Source: Cepaea nemoralis (Eukaryota; Mollusca; Gastropoda; Stylommatophora; Helicidae). From it: DNA of 64,000 bases. The stretch's first letter is position 1. Each line of letters begins with the position of its first letter. The position numbers were made by a program, and so were the translations under genes. Positions 61,301 to 62,934 of the stretch are shown here, piece by piece. The notes beneath the pieces were generated by a model. It was not told the origin of the DNA. It searched no databases and saw only the letters and a list, made by a program, of their open reading frames with translations. Location of the stretch: the NCBI GenBank assembly GCA_014155875.1, contig JACEFZ010011398.1, positions 1 to 64,000 of the forward strand, written 5' to 3'.

Positions 61301-62045
61301 TCTTTATTTGAATTTCTTTGAGATCAATCAGGTGACCATTTAATGGCTGTCTGTCATTGCCAGGAATAAGGAGGCCCTCTAGGATTCCCCTGTCTCAGAC
61401 TTGGTTGCTCTGTCAGGATCATCATTTCTATGGATCGGTTATTTACAACCTGGAATGGCTGCTCTGTCAGGCTCATCATTTCTATGAACTGGTTATTTAC
61501 AACCAGGCATTAAAGACCAATTTTGTTAATAAGACGGACCTGTGAACTACTTGTTCATATCACGTTTTTGTTTTGTAATATTAATTATCCATTTTATTAC
61601 CATCTTTAAGGACACATCTTAGCAATAGGCCGTAAATAAATGTGGTTTTCTTGTAGAAAGACAAACCTCATATCACATAATAAGGAGGCTGTAACAGTCT
61701 CTGTTATGTAACATCCAGGTTCAGTTATTGCTTTAAATTAGTTTATTTGCGTGCGCAAATTGTTAATTTTAGCTAATAAAAACAAATCAGGATGCTTCTA
61801 GGTTGAGCACCAAACATGTGGGCGGGGAGGGGTAACAAAGGTGGATAGACCCTCACTGTAACAGCCTACCTGAGTGAACACCAAACATGGGGGGGGGGGG
61901 GTGTAACAGACACTGACTGTAACAGCCTATATTAGTTATGTTTGGTGTTGTATGACCATGACCTTACCTGATCATCCCCATGTCAACTCCTTTTTCATCC
62001 ACAATCTTCAGCACTGTCATGTTCTTGTCCACATCATACTTGTAC
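16084..62045 (-). CDS. ASAH2: neutral ceramidase, C-terminal 15 coding exons (A to O); span of joined exons
   Basis: Neutral ceramidase hydrolyses the amide bond of ceramide to sphingosine and fatty acid, at the cell surface or as a secreted enzyme. Fifteen exons with GT-AG borders and compatible phases give 513 codons plus a stop, collinear with the C-terminal two thirds of the family. The GDVSPN hexapeptide (exon C), reported from memory to hold the nucleophilic Ser, is intact. So are SWFAVH (B), PGEF (H) and YITTFQEY (J), which in my recollection include zinc ligands. Exons L to O form the C-terminal beta-sandwich domain, ending with VYRIRHFG. The signal anchor and the N-terminal catalytic His lie beyond the window. 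No disabling change is seen. The gene is stretched to 46 kb by tandem arrays and by a 13.2-kb last intron carrying an LTR element. It converges with DPF. Confidence 0.95.
16340..16450. repeat. minisatellite, 25-bp unit, 4 copies
   Basis: Unit CAACACTGTATTTACAACAA plus TCAGC, starting about 40 bp upstream of the exon O acceptor. Confidence 0.93.
16480..16812. repeat. minisatellite, 72-bp unit, left block (interrupted by LTR element)
   Basis: Unit includes GATGTATAAGAGGGACGTGC, AAGAAACCTCTCCATTGCTG and GAGAAGAGGAGACTATAGG; about 4-5 copies. The same array resumes at 26913. Confidence 0.95.
16813..20383 (+). repeat. 5' LTR, 3571 bp
   Basis: Starts TGTGACGAAACGCC and ends GGTCTTGTCACA. Nearly identical to 23488-26912 apart from scattered substitutions and one replaced segment near 19826-20030. 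A 92-codon antisense frame (17246-16968) is kept in both LTRs; it matches no family I know. Confidence 0.95.
20392..20409 (+). other. primer-binding site, tRNA-Pro type
   Basis: TGGGGGCCCGTCCGGGAT, 8 bp after the 5' LTR. It is complementary, with one mismatch by my memory, to the 3' end of tRNA-Pro. Confidence 0.75.
20628..21482 (+). CDS. LTR retrotransposon Gag protein, truncated by frameshift
   Basis: 284 codons. Residues of about 30-105 are a charged, heptad-like helical region rich in Glu, Lys and Leu. From about residue 128 (KWPFPPFEPDQEKIDQFLEK) to 275 is the capsid-type retrotransposon Gag domain, with RGTAYEVYARLP and FRTSKREPGEMFSAY. The stop at 21480 looks secondary: sense in the next frame (LDIVNKLAERI) continues over it and then passes by another shift into the frame starting at about 21500. 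Gag and pol were therefore probably one frame originally. The start is the first ATG after the leader. Confidence 0.85.
   Translation: MATRTLDLAKVRASATEMGLEGEEFKAYVLEVERNFRAEESERRKSEIELEARKVALEEQKLVADQQAQKLAADLESKKLDARKLEMEHEFRMKQLEVEAKAVGDSEGAVGGVALPSSSVASRPAYHAMKWPFPPFEPDQEKIDQFLEKFEAMCKAMGLEPERWNLKLSQGLRGTAYEVYARLPPGMENDYPTLKSALLKRFEMTAHAYRRRFRTSKREPGEMFSAYSVRLNSYLLKWMALANFKEDYESLRELMVVDQMKMQMSKPLRNFLGENGAGKARHSK
21500..22888 (+). CDS. shortened Pol: zinc knuckle, protease, integrase zinc domain and integrase C-terminal domain, no RT
   Basis: A 462-codon open frame. In order: a zinc knuckle CKYCKSPSHNTVDC (residues 67-80, C-x2-C-x4-H-x4-C); a pepsin-like protease region with ECLYDTGLQFEA at 129-140 and PLILGRP at 198-204; an integrase H2C2 zinc site (H308, H315, C345, C348); then DRVLALLPIEG...WQGPFPVERI (368-393), typical of the integrase C-terminal GPY/F module. 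Reverse transcriptase, RNase H and the integrase catalytic core should lie between these parts but are absent, with the frame kept open. The listed start is a GTG just after a stop at 21485, so the true start lies upstream in Gag. Confidence 0.85.
   Translation: MEVYGETGDSSQTDSQKRQKGLDQKPKTKGPKESSNVADPVVKDSGKKPDKQSPPASPKRKWSKRWCKYCKSPSHNTVDCLRKPKDLHFACLASIRGRPSETTPKGREKPKSEKSPVIETIEVNGKQVECLYDTGLQFEAVISSHLVSPGQLTGETREFQLAMRSSVAMDLPIARIDIRCRYVTGSIQAAVLPDPIYPLILGRPHVFLGDPREHCLVSARQARAKDGERQCGKEIDHSLARLVSSAQSRDQTLRPYLLEVSQSSVPPTSGQFYVENRLLYRRAGQGDSQYGQMVVPTDYRSRLIHRVHTLSLTGHKDVGTTVQCLSSHYHWPGMTGDVRRYIRSCPKCCLAAPKHRTRNGLSLQIGDRVLALLPIEGAEFELGWQGPFPVERIMSRSTYDVKVRGELRKFHCTLLQNFERSEVVSPQDSATTIALDSVLGSRRGRGRLSPTQYILWGGSAVS
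22889..23473 (+). other. LTR element 3' internal region
   Basis: Non-repetitive. An Arg-rich frame at 22936-23301 (121 codons) has no recognisable domain and is probably decayed 3' pol or untranslated sequence. Confidence 0.4.
23474..23487 (+). other. polypurine tract-like sequence
   Basis: TTAAGTGGGGGCCTA directly precedes the 3' LTR, the position expected for plus-strand priming. Confidence 0.6.
23488..26912 (+). repeat. 3' LTR, 3425 bp
   Basis: Starts TGTGACGAAATGGC and ends GGTCTTGTCACA. Relative to the 5' LTR, about 200 bp near 19826-20030 is replaced by a short stretch with local duplications of GATGAAGAATCCTCATCTGC. Confidence 0.95.
26913..27030. repeat. 72-bp minisatellite, right block
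   Basis: Continues the array at 16480-16812 after the LTR element: GAGGGATGTGCAGGAAATTC, then GGATAAGAGGAGATGATAGG. Confidence 0.9.
27031..28267. other. unassigned intron sequence with simple repeats
   Basis: No coding similarity recognised. A roughly 14-bp TGATGATGTCTGCA repeat lies at 28030-28075, a (GA)n tract near 28197-28215 and a (TA)n tract near 28253-28268. Confidence 0.5.
28268..28800 (+). mobile_element. internally deleted copy of the 33-37 kb non-LTR family
   Basis: Two pieces of the polypeptide encoded at 33117-35738 occur: LSELKQARKDVQKAARQCAN near 28310-28370 and, after a large deletion, RVLIRELLFADDAVITTHSE near 28458-28515. It then changes into the dispersed repeat also seen at 12090. 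Orientation is opposite to the 33-37 kb element. Confidence 0.88.
28801..29500. other. unassigned intron sequence
   Basis: No exon, element or array recognised between the retrotransposon fragment and exon N. Confidence 0.5.
29501..29586 (-). CDS. ASAH2: neutral ceramidase exon N
   Basis: Reads TNGTYLTVEHQDGGGDWQVK then YTDAHWET plus two nucleotides of an Arg codon. The T-x-L-T-V-E...W-x-x-x-x-x-D-A-x-W-E-T-R pattern is characteristic. Acceptor CATTTCAG, donor GTCAGC. No array lies next to this exon. Confidence 0.94.
30015..30178. repeat. minisatellite, 21-bp unit, about 7 copies, at exon M donor
   Basis: Unit CACCTGTAAACACACCTGTG plus T. On the gene strand it begins within about 10 nt after the exon M donor (GTAGGTGTTGACAC). 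Confidence 0.93.
30180..30233 (-). CDS. ASAH2: neutral ceramidase exon M
   Basis: 54 bp, 18 codons: GSLVTVRFVSANPRNDLK, the conserved V-x-F-x-(S/G)-A-N-P-(R/K)-N segment of the C-terminal domain. Acceptor TCCAAACAG, donor GTAGGT; phase 0 on both sides. Confidence 0.95.
30255..30720. repeat. minisatellite, 78-bp unit, about 5 copies
   Basis: Unit includes GTTATCATTCAGTAGTACAG, TCAATGACATACATACACAT and GAGGCAGAGACTGAGACAAG; shorter derivatives lie at the right end. Begins about 25 bp upstream of the exon M acceptor. Confidence 0.94.
30721..31377. other. unassigned intron sequence
   Basis: Nothing recognised apart from a duplicated ATGCTACAAGTTCA motif (about 30793 and 30841). Confidence 0.4.
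31378..31970. repeat. minisatellite, 58-bp unit, about 10 copies
   Basis: Unit TGTCTACAGTCATCAGTGTC, AGTCATATACCCAGTCAACA, TGTTCTAGCACAAGGATG. Ends about 30 bp from the exon L donor. Confidence 0.96.
31999..32142 (-). CDS. ASAH2: neutral ceramidase exon L
   Basis: 144 bp, 48 codons. Includes GPSPPNFLDVQLSFMPGVVF and GKHFGSVLVDASPSY, the P-P-x-x-(L/F)-x-x-x-Q-x-x-x-x-P-x-V-V-x-D...F-G-x-V-L segment that opens the C-terminal domain. Acceptor TTTGACAG, donor GTAATG. Confidence 0.95.
32143..32340. repeat. short tandem duplication, about 65 bp, 2-3 copies
   Basis: CAATACTTA(A/C) ... GCATATTTCATCTTCT ... CCCAACTGGAAGCTTC repeats imperfectly at 32170-32330, upstream of exon L. Confidence 0.7.
32340..33036 (-). 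mobile_element. older non-LTR retrotransposon, C-terminal piece
   Basis: On the - strand near 32880-32690: RGENVYHVTPKHSE, then PKPRIDLYKTSLAYSTAHLW and NNLPQEIKGT, the usual end of CR1/Jockey-like polyproteins lacking RNase H. The matching RT part lies at 38095-38560, beyond the inserted full-length element. Confidence 0.75.
33117..35738 (-). CDS. retrotransposon endonuclease C-terminus, reverse transcriptase and zinc finger
   Basis: 873 codons open. The first 80 or so residues finish the endonuclease (LDFIITRR, then CDTDHSLVV with the catalytic S/T-D-H type motif). The RT domain follows: NKGDRSDCNNYRGISLL, FIDLTKAFDLVSREGL, GVKQGCVLAPTLF and RELLFADDAAVTTHSE hold motifs 1, A, B and C. Beyond it are WIGHLRRMDDGRIPKD and a terminal finger CTHCERTFTAQIGLISHTRY ending near H-S. 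The listed start is internal; the frame joins the upstream one by a single-base shift near 35730. Confidence 0.92.
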   Translation of the reverse strand: MENGQRLLEHCTSNDLCITNSFFKTKEMHKVTWKHPRSGHWHQLDFIITRRQHLNHISLTRSYHSADCDTDHSLVVARVRLRPKRIYTAKHKYSPRINIINTHDPEKCFQFQQQLEDAFTDTPENCTVNEKWGQIKETLYKTAVGVYGTVDHKRQDWFAANSETLQPLIDKKKKALLRNKERPTRNTLSELRQARKDVQKAARQCANDYWIKLCESIQIASDKGDIRSMYEGIKKACGPVIKRSAPLKTLTGEVITDKKQQMDRWVEHYLELYSSETKLADDALNAIEALPTLDHLDTLPTITEVKCAINELASGKAPGKDGIPIEVIRSGQDTLTLQIHQLIELCWREGQVPQDFKDSNIITLYKNKGDRSDCNNYRGISLLCIVGKVFARIVLRRLQVLGDQVYPESQCGFRQNRSTTDMIFSLRQMQEKCREQNQPLFIAFIDLTKAFDLVSREGLFKALKKIGCPPTLLSIVESFHTGMKGIIKFDGATSEEFEIKSGVKQGCVLAPTLFGIYFSLLLKYAFRDQDGGIYIHSRSDGGLYNAQRLKAKTKIRRVLIRELLFADDAAVTTHSEEELQCLLSAFSNACSEFGLTISKKKTQIMSQGAHGVPSIFIDDAELEIVDHFTYLGSVVNSKLSLDQEINIRIGKAATTMNRLRKRVWENRKLTAKTKVLVYQACVLSTLLYGSETWTTYSHQENNLNSFHMRCLRRILGIKWQDKITNTEVLERSGCVTVYSMLSLRRLRWIGHLRRMDDGRIPKDIFFGELQMGKRSQGRPLLRYKDVCKRDMIDTGIDNAHWEQVAAERVAWRANIRNGIKSKEKIIAEKSHTKRLRRKMVHDGGNDHVFTCTHCERTFTAQIGLISHTRYRHS
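35698..36290 (-). CDS. retrotransposon AP-like endonuclease, N-terminal part (frameshifted)
   Basis: 170 open codons from 36210 include DIAGLQETRLA and MLGDFNARVG, the catalytic Glu and D-x-N motifs of exonuclease/endonuclease/phosphatase enzymes. The true N-terminus (ATWNVRTM, 36242-36265) lies upstream in another frame, separated by a stop and a shift near 36209. At the other end the frame runs out near 35730, where one extra G appears to have broken it. Confidence 0.88.
37040..38090. other. unassigned intron sequence between element pieces
   Basis: No similarity recognised; possibly further inserted repeats, since the older element's coding sequence is not visible here. A (GA)n tract lies near 37755. 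Confidence 0.4.
38095..38560 (-). mobile_element. older non-LTR retrotransposon, RT C-terminal region
   Basis: On the - strand from 38520: KALGLIIDRNLTFNSHVHAL, then NARKIFYTSHIQTDIDYCST and IWDGCS, the post-catalytic segment of CR1/Jockey-like reverse transcriptases. Continues, after the interruption, into 32340-33036. Confidence 0.75.
38561..39492. other. unassigned intron sequence
   Basis: One roughly 65-bp duplication (GGACAGCTAAGAATATCAAC at 38839 and 38903). No element or exon seen. Confidence 0.5.
39493..39588 (-). CDS. ASAH2: neutral ceramidase exon K
   Basis: 96 bp, 32 codons: IQRYEGASTIYGPHTLEAYL then ESYKQLASHLAQ. Q-R-Y-E-(A/G)-A-S-T-(I/L)-Y-G-P-H-T-L is a strongly conserved ceramidase block. 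Acceptor CTATTATAG, donor GTAACA. Confidence 0.96.
39690..40030. repeat. minisatellite, about 38-bp unit, 7-8 imperfect copies
   Basis: Unit like GATCTCTGTGATGGTTCTAC plus ATCAGTGTGACAGTTTT; lengths vary. About 100 bp upstream of the exon K acceptor. Confidence 0.88.
40210..40315. repeat. short irregular repeat of CACAGTATCACA
   Basis: Four to five spaced copies of CACAGTATCACA(T/G) with variable separators. Confidence 0.7.
40345..40760. repeat. minisatellite, 52-bp unit, about 8 copies
   Basis: Unit CCTGACCTAGCAACTGCAAG, ATTATTTCACCCATCAGAGA, ACCTGTTATAAT. Very homogeneous. Ends about 27 bp from the exon J donor. Confidence 0.97.
40787..40885 (-). CDS. ASAH2: neutral ceramidase exon J
   Basis: 99 bp, 33 codons: TLVEAGWPTNTTTVIAGLAN then EYSDYITTFQEYQ. 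The Tyr of the Y-I-T-T block is, from memory, a zinc ligand in the family. Acceptor CACCAG, donor GTACAA. Minisatellites lie on both sides within 30-60 bp. Confidence 0.96.
40935..41770. repeat. minisatellite, 43-bp unit with a 34-bp variant, about 20 copies
   Basis: Unit GCAATCACTGAGTGTCTCAC, AGAAAACAATCACAACATCA, ATA; the short class lacks 9 bp after AGAAAACA. Long and short units are interspersed. Confidence 0.96.
41870..42225 (-). mobile_element. possible SINE-like sequence with internal duplication
   Basis: An 80-bp block (TTGGGTACATACAGGGATGG, then GTCATGTGTTTGGATCCCC) is duplicated at 41887 and 41967. On the - strand, GCTGTAGTGGTGCAGCGACT near 42205 resembles a tRNA A-box region. Confidence 0.35.
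42236..43455. repeat. minisatellite, 22-bp unit, about 55 copies
   Basis: Unit AGTACAAGTGTAGTCAGAGA plus AT, with position-specific variants (TAGTTAGAGTAT, TAATCAGAGAAT) that cluster in runs. Confidence 0.97.
43485..43680. repeat. 43-bp repeat spanning the exon I donor, 4 copies
   Basis: Unit (gene strand) ends AGTCTACTCT|GTAAGTCTGC, i.e. the last 9-10 nt of exon I plus the start of the intron. The rightmost copy is the real donor at 43653/43654; three further donor copies follow in the intron. Confidence 0.93.
43654..43693 (-). CDS. ASAH2: neutral ceramidase exon I (40-bp exon)
   Basis: Completes the Ser codon of exon H: S-TMAGRRMRNTVYS, matching the T-M-(A/S)-G-R-R-(L/M)-R block after P-G-E-F. 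Acceptor GTTTCAG, donor GTAAGT. Very short, and its donor is copied by the adjoining array. Confidence 0.93.
43694..44224. other. unassigned intron sequence
   Basis: Nothing recognised upstream of exon I until the retrotransposon fragment at 44225. Confidence 0.4.
44225..44725 (-). mobile_element. non-LTR retrotransposon 3' fragment
   Basis: Starts with TTATGTGCCATGCCGGTAAG, matching 3427 and 51425. The - strand retains decayed RT C-terminus. An ATAAAGTTTGTTCGTTCG insertion near 44485 resembles another element's tail. A C-rich tract follows at 44840-44870. Confidence 0.7.
45020..45350 (-). mobile_element. non-LTR retrotransposon 3' fragment with RNase H C-terminus (family B)
   Basis: The frame 45321-45022 ends LRWLLRMETERLWECPECCD and a stop, followed by a (TTGA)n-type tail at 45005-45022. 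The 5'-truncated end lies only about 20-25 bp from the exon H donor. Confidence 0.87.
45372..45466 (-). CDS. ASAH2: neutral ceramidase exon H
   Basis: 95 bp: ISIPYLWQPQIVDHQLLRVG then QLVIIAVPGEF plus two nucleotides of Ser. The P-G-E-F Glu is, from memory, a zinc ligand. Acceptor GGTTCACAG, donor GTGAGA. A retrotransposon fragment begins about 20-25 bp past the donor. Confidence 0.96.
45495..45885. repeat. minisatellite, 20-bp unit, about 20 copies
   Basis: Unit AACTTGCACCCACAACATGA with many substitutions; starts about 30 bp upstream of the exon H acceptor. Confidence 0.93.
45886..46624. other. unassigned intron sequence
   Basis: No element seen. A short repeat of CCACCCAAAT(G/C)ATCA lies near 46525-46620. 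Confidence 0.4.
46625..46910. repeat. 42-bp repeat spanning the exon G donor, about 6-7 copies
   Basis: The gene-strand unit is about 23 nt of exon end (AATTTTAATGGACACAGGGG + AA) joined to GTAAGTTACTCATTGTTGGT. 42 is a multiple of three and the frame stays open, so each copy encodes a 14-residue VSYSLLVILMDTG-type repeat in frame with exon G. Confidence 0.95.
46888..47000 (-). CDS. ASAH2: neutral ceramidase exon G
   Basis: 113 bp: completes Gly, then SNSSSPVWNFVRDLIKAPTA and KQVECHKPKPILLDTGE. E-C-H-x-P-K-P-I-L-L-x-T-G-E is a conserved ceramidase block. Acceptor ACAACCTCAG, donor GTAAGT. The donor recurs every 42 bp in the following array, so the 3' border could vary. Confidence 0.96.
47253..47334 (-). 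CDS. ASAH2: neutral ceramidase exon F
   Basis: 82 bp: VQLCKPAMGYSFAAGTTDGP then GAFDFKQ plus one nucleotide of Gly. C-K-P-A-(M/L)-G-Y-S-F-A-A-G-T-x-D-G is diagnostic. Acceptor CACCCCCAG, donor GTCAGG. The acceptor and first exonic bases are reiterated in the upstream array. Confidence 0.96.
47325..49985. repeat. minisatellite, 39/31-bp units, about 70 copies, spanning the exon F acceptor
   Basis: The long gene-strand unit contains CCCACCCCCAG|GTACAGTGAT, i.e. the exon F acceptor plus about 10 exon-like bases. The short unit lacks 8 nt (CACTGTAC on the + strand), exactly the part corresponding to exon. Single-base variants (ACTAGG, ACCAGG, GGAGG) form shared runs, suggesting block duplications. 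Confidence 0.97.
49986..50250. repeat. small duplications beyond the main array
   Basis: ACTGGGG(T/A)GGAATAATGTAT-like units at 50025-50100 and a 50-bp block (CATAAACATGAGATCTCCCT) twice at 50150-50250. Confidence 0.75.
50441..50545 (-). CDS. ASAH2: neutral ceramidase exon E
   Basis: 105 bp, 35 codons: NLYESATFKLSGAVDFRHSY then VDMPQQNVTLADGSK. Corresponds to the segment between the oxyanion-side helix and C-K-P-A. Acceptor CATCCCCAG, donor GTCAGT. One of the few exons without an adjacent array. Confidence 0.94.
50546..51105. other. unassigned intron sequence with simple repeats
   Basis: (CA)n near 50908-50928 and C-rich tracts near 50850 and 50940-50960; nothing else recognised. Confidence 0.5.
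51110..51320. repeat. minisatellite, 61-bp unit trimmed to 50-62 bp, 4 copies
   Basis: Unit GTGAGACTGTGCCAGGTCAG, AGTGTTTGACATGCAGGCCT, TAGATCATGA. Confidence 0.9.
51420..51660 (-). mobile_element. non-LTR retrotransposon 3' fragment
   Basis: Begins CCATCATGTGCCACGCCGGT and parallels 3427-3640 and 44235-44450. The - strand keeps the VWACYEKKWIGELG-like remnant of the RT C-terminus. Confidence 0.75.
51670..51975. repeat. two adjoining minisatellites (27-bp and 24-bp units)
   Basis: 51670-51790: GGACATAAGTAGATGGTACA plus AACACAT, about 4 copies. 51840-51975: CATCATGAAACTGTGACTTA plus CAAA, about 5 copies. Confidence 0.92.
52035..53940. repeat. minisatellite, 23-bp unit, about 80 copies, abutting the exon D donor
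   Basis: Unit GTGATGTACACATACAACAA plus ACA. The right end starts within about 10-15 nt of the exon D donor. The left end (52060-52140) holds two or three units carrying CAATGAGAACCAC, a close copy of the donor-flanking sequence. Single-base indels are common near 52700-52930. The three long - strand frames are artefacts. Confidence 0.97.
53947..54033 (-). CDS. ASAH2: neutral ceramidase exon D
   Basis: 87 bp, 29 codons: NELCVAFGPGNDMFESTQII then GSNQFQKAL. C-x-A-x-G-P-G-x-D-M-F-(D/E)-S-T-Q-I-I-G is conserved. Acceptor GCTCTAG, donor GTGGGT. Confidence 0.95.
54034..54640. other. unassigned intron sequence
   Basis: No element, exon or array recognised upstream of exon D. Confidence 0.4.
54645..54810. 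repeat. minisatellite, about 32-bp unit, 5 copies
   Basis: Unit CTATGGGAAATGTCATAGTA plus ATATTGATGA(A/T). Confidence 0.9.
55055..56255. repeat. 61-bp repeat spanning the exon C donor, about 19 copies
   Basis: The gene-strand unit is the last 40 nt of exon C (CCTTCCCTGTGATAGAGACA, CCAGCACCTGTAATGGCAAG) joined to GTATATCTCTGTTAACTCTC + T. Every unit therefore carries a complete exon end and donor. Several non-adjacent units have an extra AGTTAA-type 4-6 bp insertion. Confidence 0.97.
56216..56338 (-). CDS. ASAH2: neutral ceramidase exon C (catalytic serine exon)
   Basis: 123 bp, 41 codons: GSFIAAFAQGNLGDVSPNTK then GPRCLDTGLPCDRDTSTCNG-K. The N-L-G-D-V-S-P-N motif holds the serine reported, from memory, as the nucleophile. 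Acceptor GTGTCTGCAG, donor GTATAT. Reading past the donor meets a stop within a few codons (GTA TAT CTC TGT TAA). Confidence 0.97.
56560..58000 (-). mobile_element. non-LTR retrotransposon fragment: RT tail and RNase H (family C)
   Basis: Frame 58085-56895 carries the RT C-terminal region (SVTWAIYLGIRFDRSLAYNV, then IERMERIQNEAMRIILGCTG) and RNase H motifs AVIYTDGSVVRHVRSSWAFT, LTMEVMAVSKAITW and LSDSMNMIKR. A frameshift near 56935 moves the last part (PGHAGVQGNERADKLAGEAT and the C-terminus at 56579) to another frame. The same family is at 14630-15275. Confidence 0.88.
57985..58065. repeat. (GT)n/(CA)n simple repeat
   Basis: Interrupted (TG)n from about 57990 to 58040, then ACACACAAACACGCACACAC. 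Confidence 0.95.
58085..58225 (+). mobile_element. SINE-like fragment
   Basis: GGGTTTGATCCCC near 58119 resembles a B box, and GAATTCTGTAGCTCCAGTGA near 58190 recurs at 10828 (opposite half of the split SINE). Confidence 0.4.
58360..59310. other. unassigned intron sequence
   Basis: No similarity, array or exon recognised. Confidence 0.4.
59315..59912. repeat. minisatellite, 37-bp unit, 16 copies
   Basis: Unit ATACATGAGCAAGCAACACA plus AATGTAGCAGACACATG. Almost perfectly homogeneous, with one 1-bp insertion (59420) and one 3-bp deletion (59729), suggesting recent expansion. Open frames of about 210 codons on the - strand are artefacts. Confidence 0.97.
60018..60138 (-). CDS. ASAH2: neutral ceramidase exon B
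   Basis: 121 bp: completes Ser, then WFAVHCTSMNNTNQMLSSDN and KGYASQLFERHINGDVIPGQ. W-F-A-(I/V)-H...S-M-N-N-(S/T)-N...S-D-N-x-G-Y-A-S is highly conserved; the His is, from memory, a zinc ligand. Acceptor CCACCTACAG, donor GTAGAC. Confidence 0.96.
60250..60600. repeat. minisatellite, 45-bp unit, 8 copies
   Basis: Unit CTCCAATACTCTCTCAAGAT, ATTTCACCCACTGTCTATGA, TGTTT. About 115 bp upstream of the exon B acceptor. 45 is a multiple of three, so both strands read open. Confidence 0.96.
60748..61075 (-). mobile_element. RNase H fragment of a non-LTR retrotransposon (family D)
   Basis: The frame reads IAYTDGSGHQGGKTGWRFSP then RVRGQVIAQQN and ECGMAAIKV, with the first two acidic RNase H motifs. 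It stops being recognisable near 60790. Confidence 0.75.
61004..61220. repeat. 73-bp tandem triplication at the edge of the RNase H fragment
   Basis: CTCTACTC(T/G)ATGTCCAATG, TGACGATGACTTGAGGCA(G/A)G, CTCTTCTTGTGCTGGCTGCA, GTCATTACACCATT repeats three times. The first copy is coding sequence of the fragment. Confidence 0.93.
61375..61515. repeat. 54-bp tandem duplication
   Basis: CTGTCAGGATCATCATTTCT followed by ATGGATCGGTTATTTACAAC occurs twice with few changes. Confidence 0.85.
61516..61967. other. unassigned intron sequence
   Basis: An AT-rich stretch, then two copies of a short block around GCACCAAACATG(T/-)GGGCGGG / GAACACCAAACATGGGGGGG near 61808 and 61877. Confidence 0.5.
61968..62045 (-). 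CDS. ASAH2: neutral ceramidase exon A (most 5' exon in window)
   Basis: 78 bp: one nucleotide completes a codon (probably Arg), then YKYDVDKNMTVLKIVDEKGV and DMGMI plus two nucleotides of Ser. D-x-x-M-x-V-L-K-(I/M)-V-D is conserved. Acceptor GTGTACATAG, donor GTAAGG. The acceptor lies inside a tandem array, so upstream array copies offer equivalent acceptors. Confidence 0.94.
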
Positions 62046-62790
62046 CTATGTACACATAAACAAGACATATGTTATCATGTTCTTGTCCACATCATACTTG
62101 TACCTATGTACACATACACAAGACATATGTTACCATGTTCTTGTCCACATCATACTTGTACCTATGTACACACACAAGACATATGTTATCATGTTCTTGT
62201 CAACATCATACTTGTACCTATGTACACACACAAGGACATATGTTACCATGTTCTTGTCCACATCATACTTGTACCTATGTACACACACAAGACATATGTT
62301 ATCATGTTCTTGTCCACATCATACTTGTACCTATGTACACACACACAAGACATATGTTATCATGTTCTTGTCCACATCATACTTGTACCTATGTACACAT
62401 AAACACATATGTTATCATGTTCTTGTCCACATCATACTTGTACCTATGTACACATAAATACATATGATATCATGTTCTTGTCCACATCATACTTGTATCT
62501 ATGTACACACACACAAGACATATGTTATCATGTTCTTGTCCACATCATACTTGTACCTATGTACACATAAATACATATGATATCATGTTCTTGTCCACAT
62601 CATACTTGTATCTATGTACACACACACAAGACATATGTTACCATGTTCTTGTCCACATCATACTTGTACCTATGTACACATACAATACATATGATATCAT
62701 GTTCTTGTCCACATCATACTTGTACGATGTACACATAGAAGACATACATTATCATGTTCTTGTCCACATCATACTTGTACCTATGTGCAC
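62018..62790. repeat. about 57-bp repeat spanning the exon A acceptor, about 14 copies
   Basis: The gene-strand unit contains ATGTGTACATAG|GTACAAGT and continues through 29 nt of exon A (to GACAAGAACATGA) before joining intron sequence TAACATATGTCTTGTGTG. Unit length varies by a few bases. Confidence 0.97.
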
Positions 62791-62934
62791 ATACAAGACA
62801 TACGTTTTCCATTACATGATACACAGAGATAACACAGACAGGTGTGTGCATATGCACAAATACATGTATGCTGACACACATGGTGGTCTACAGATGCCAG
62901 GTGAAGAGATAACAGACAGAACTGGAGTATCATA
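62791..62934. other. unassigned spacer between two arrays
   Basis: No exon with ceramidase similarity is seen, so the preceding exon must lie beyond the window. Confidence 0.5.
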
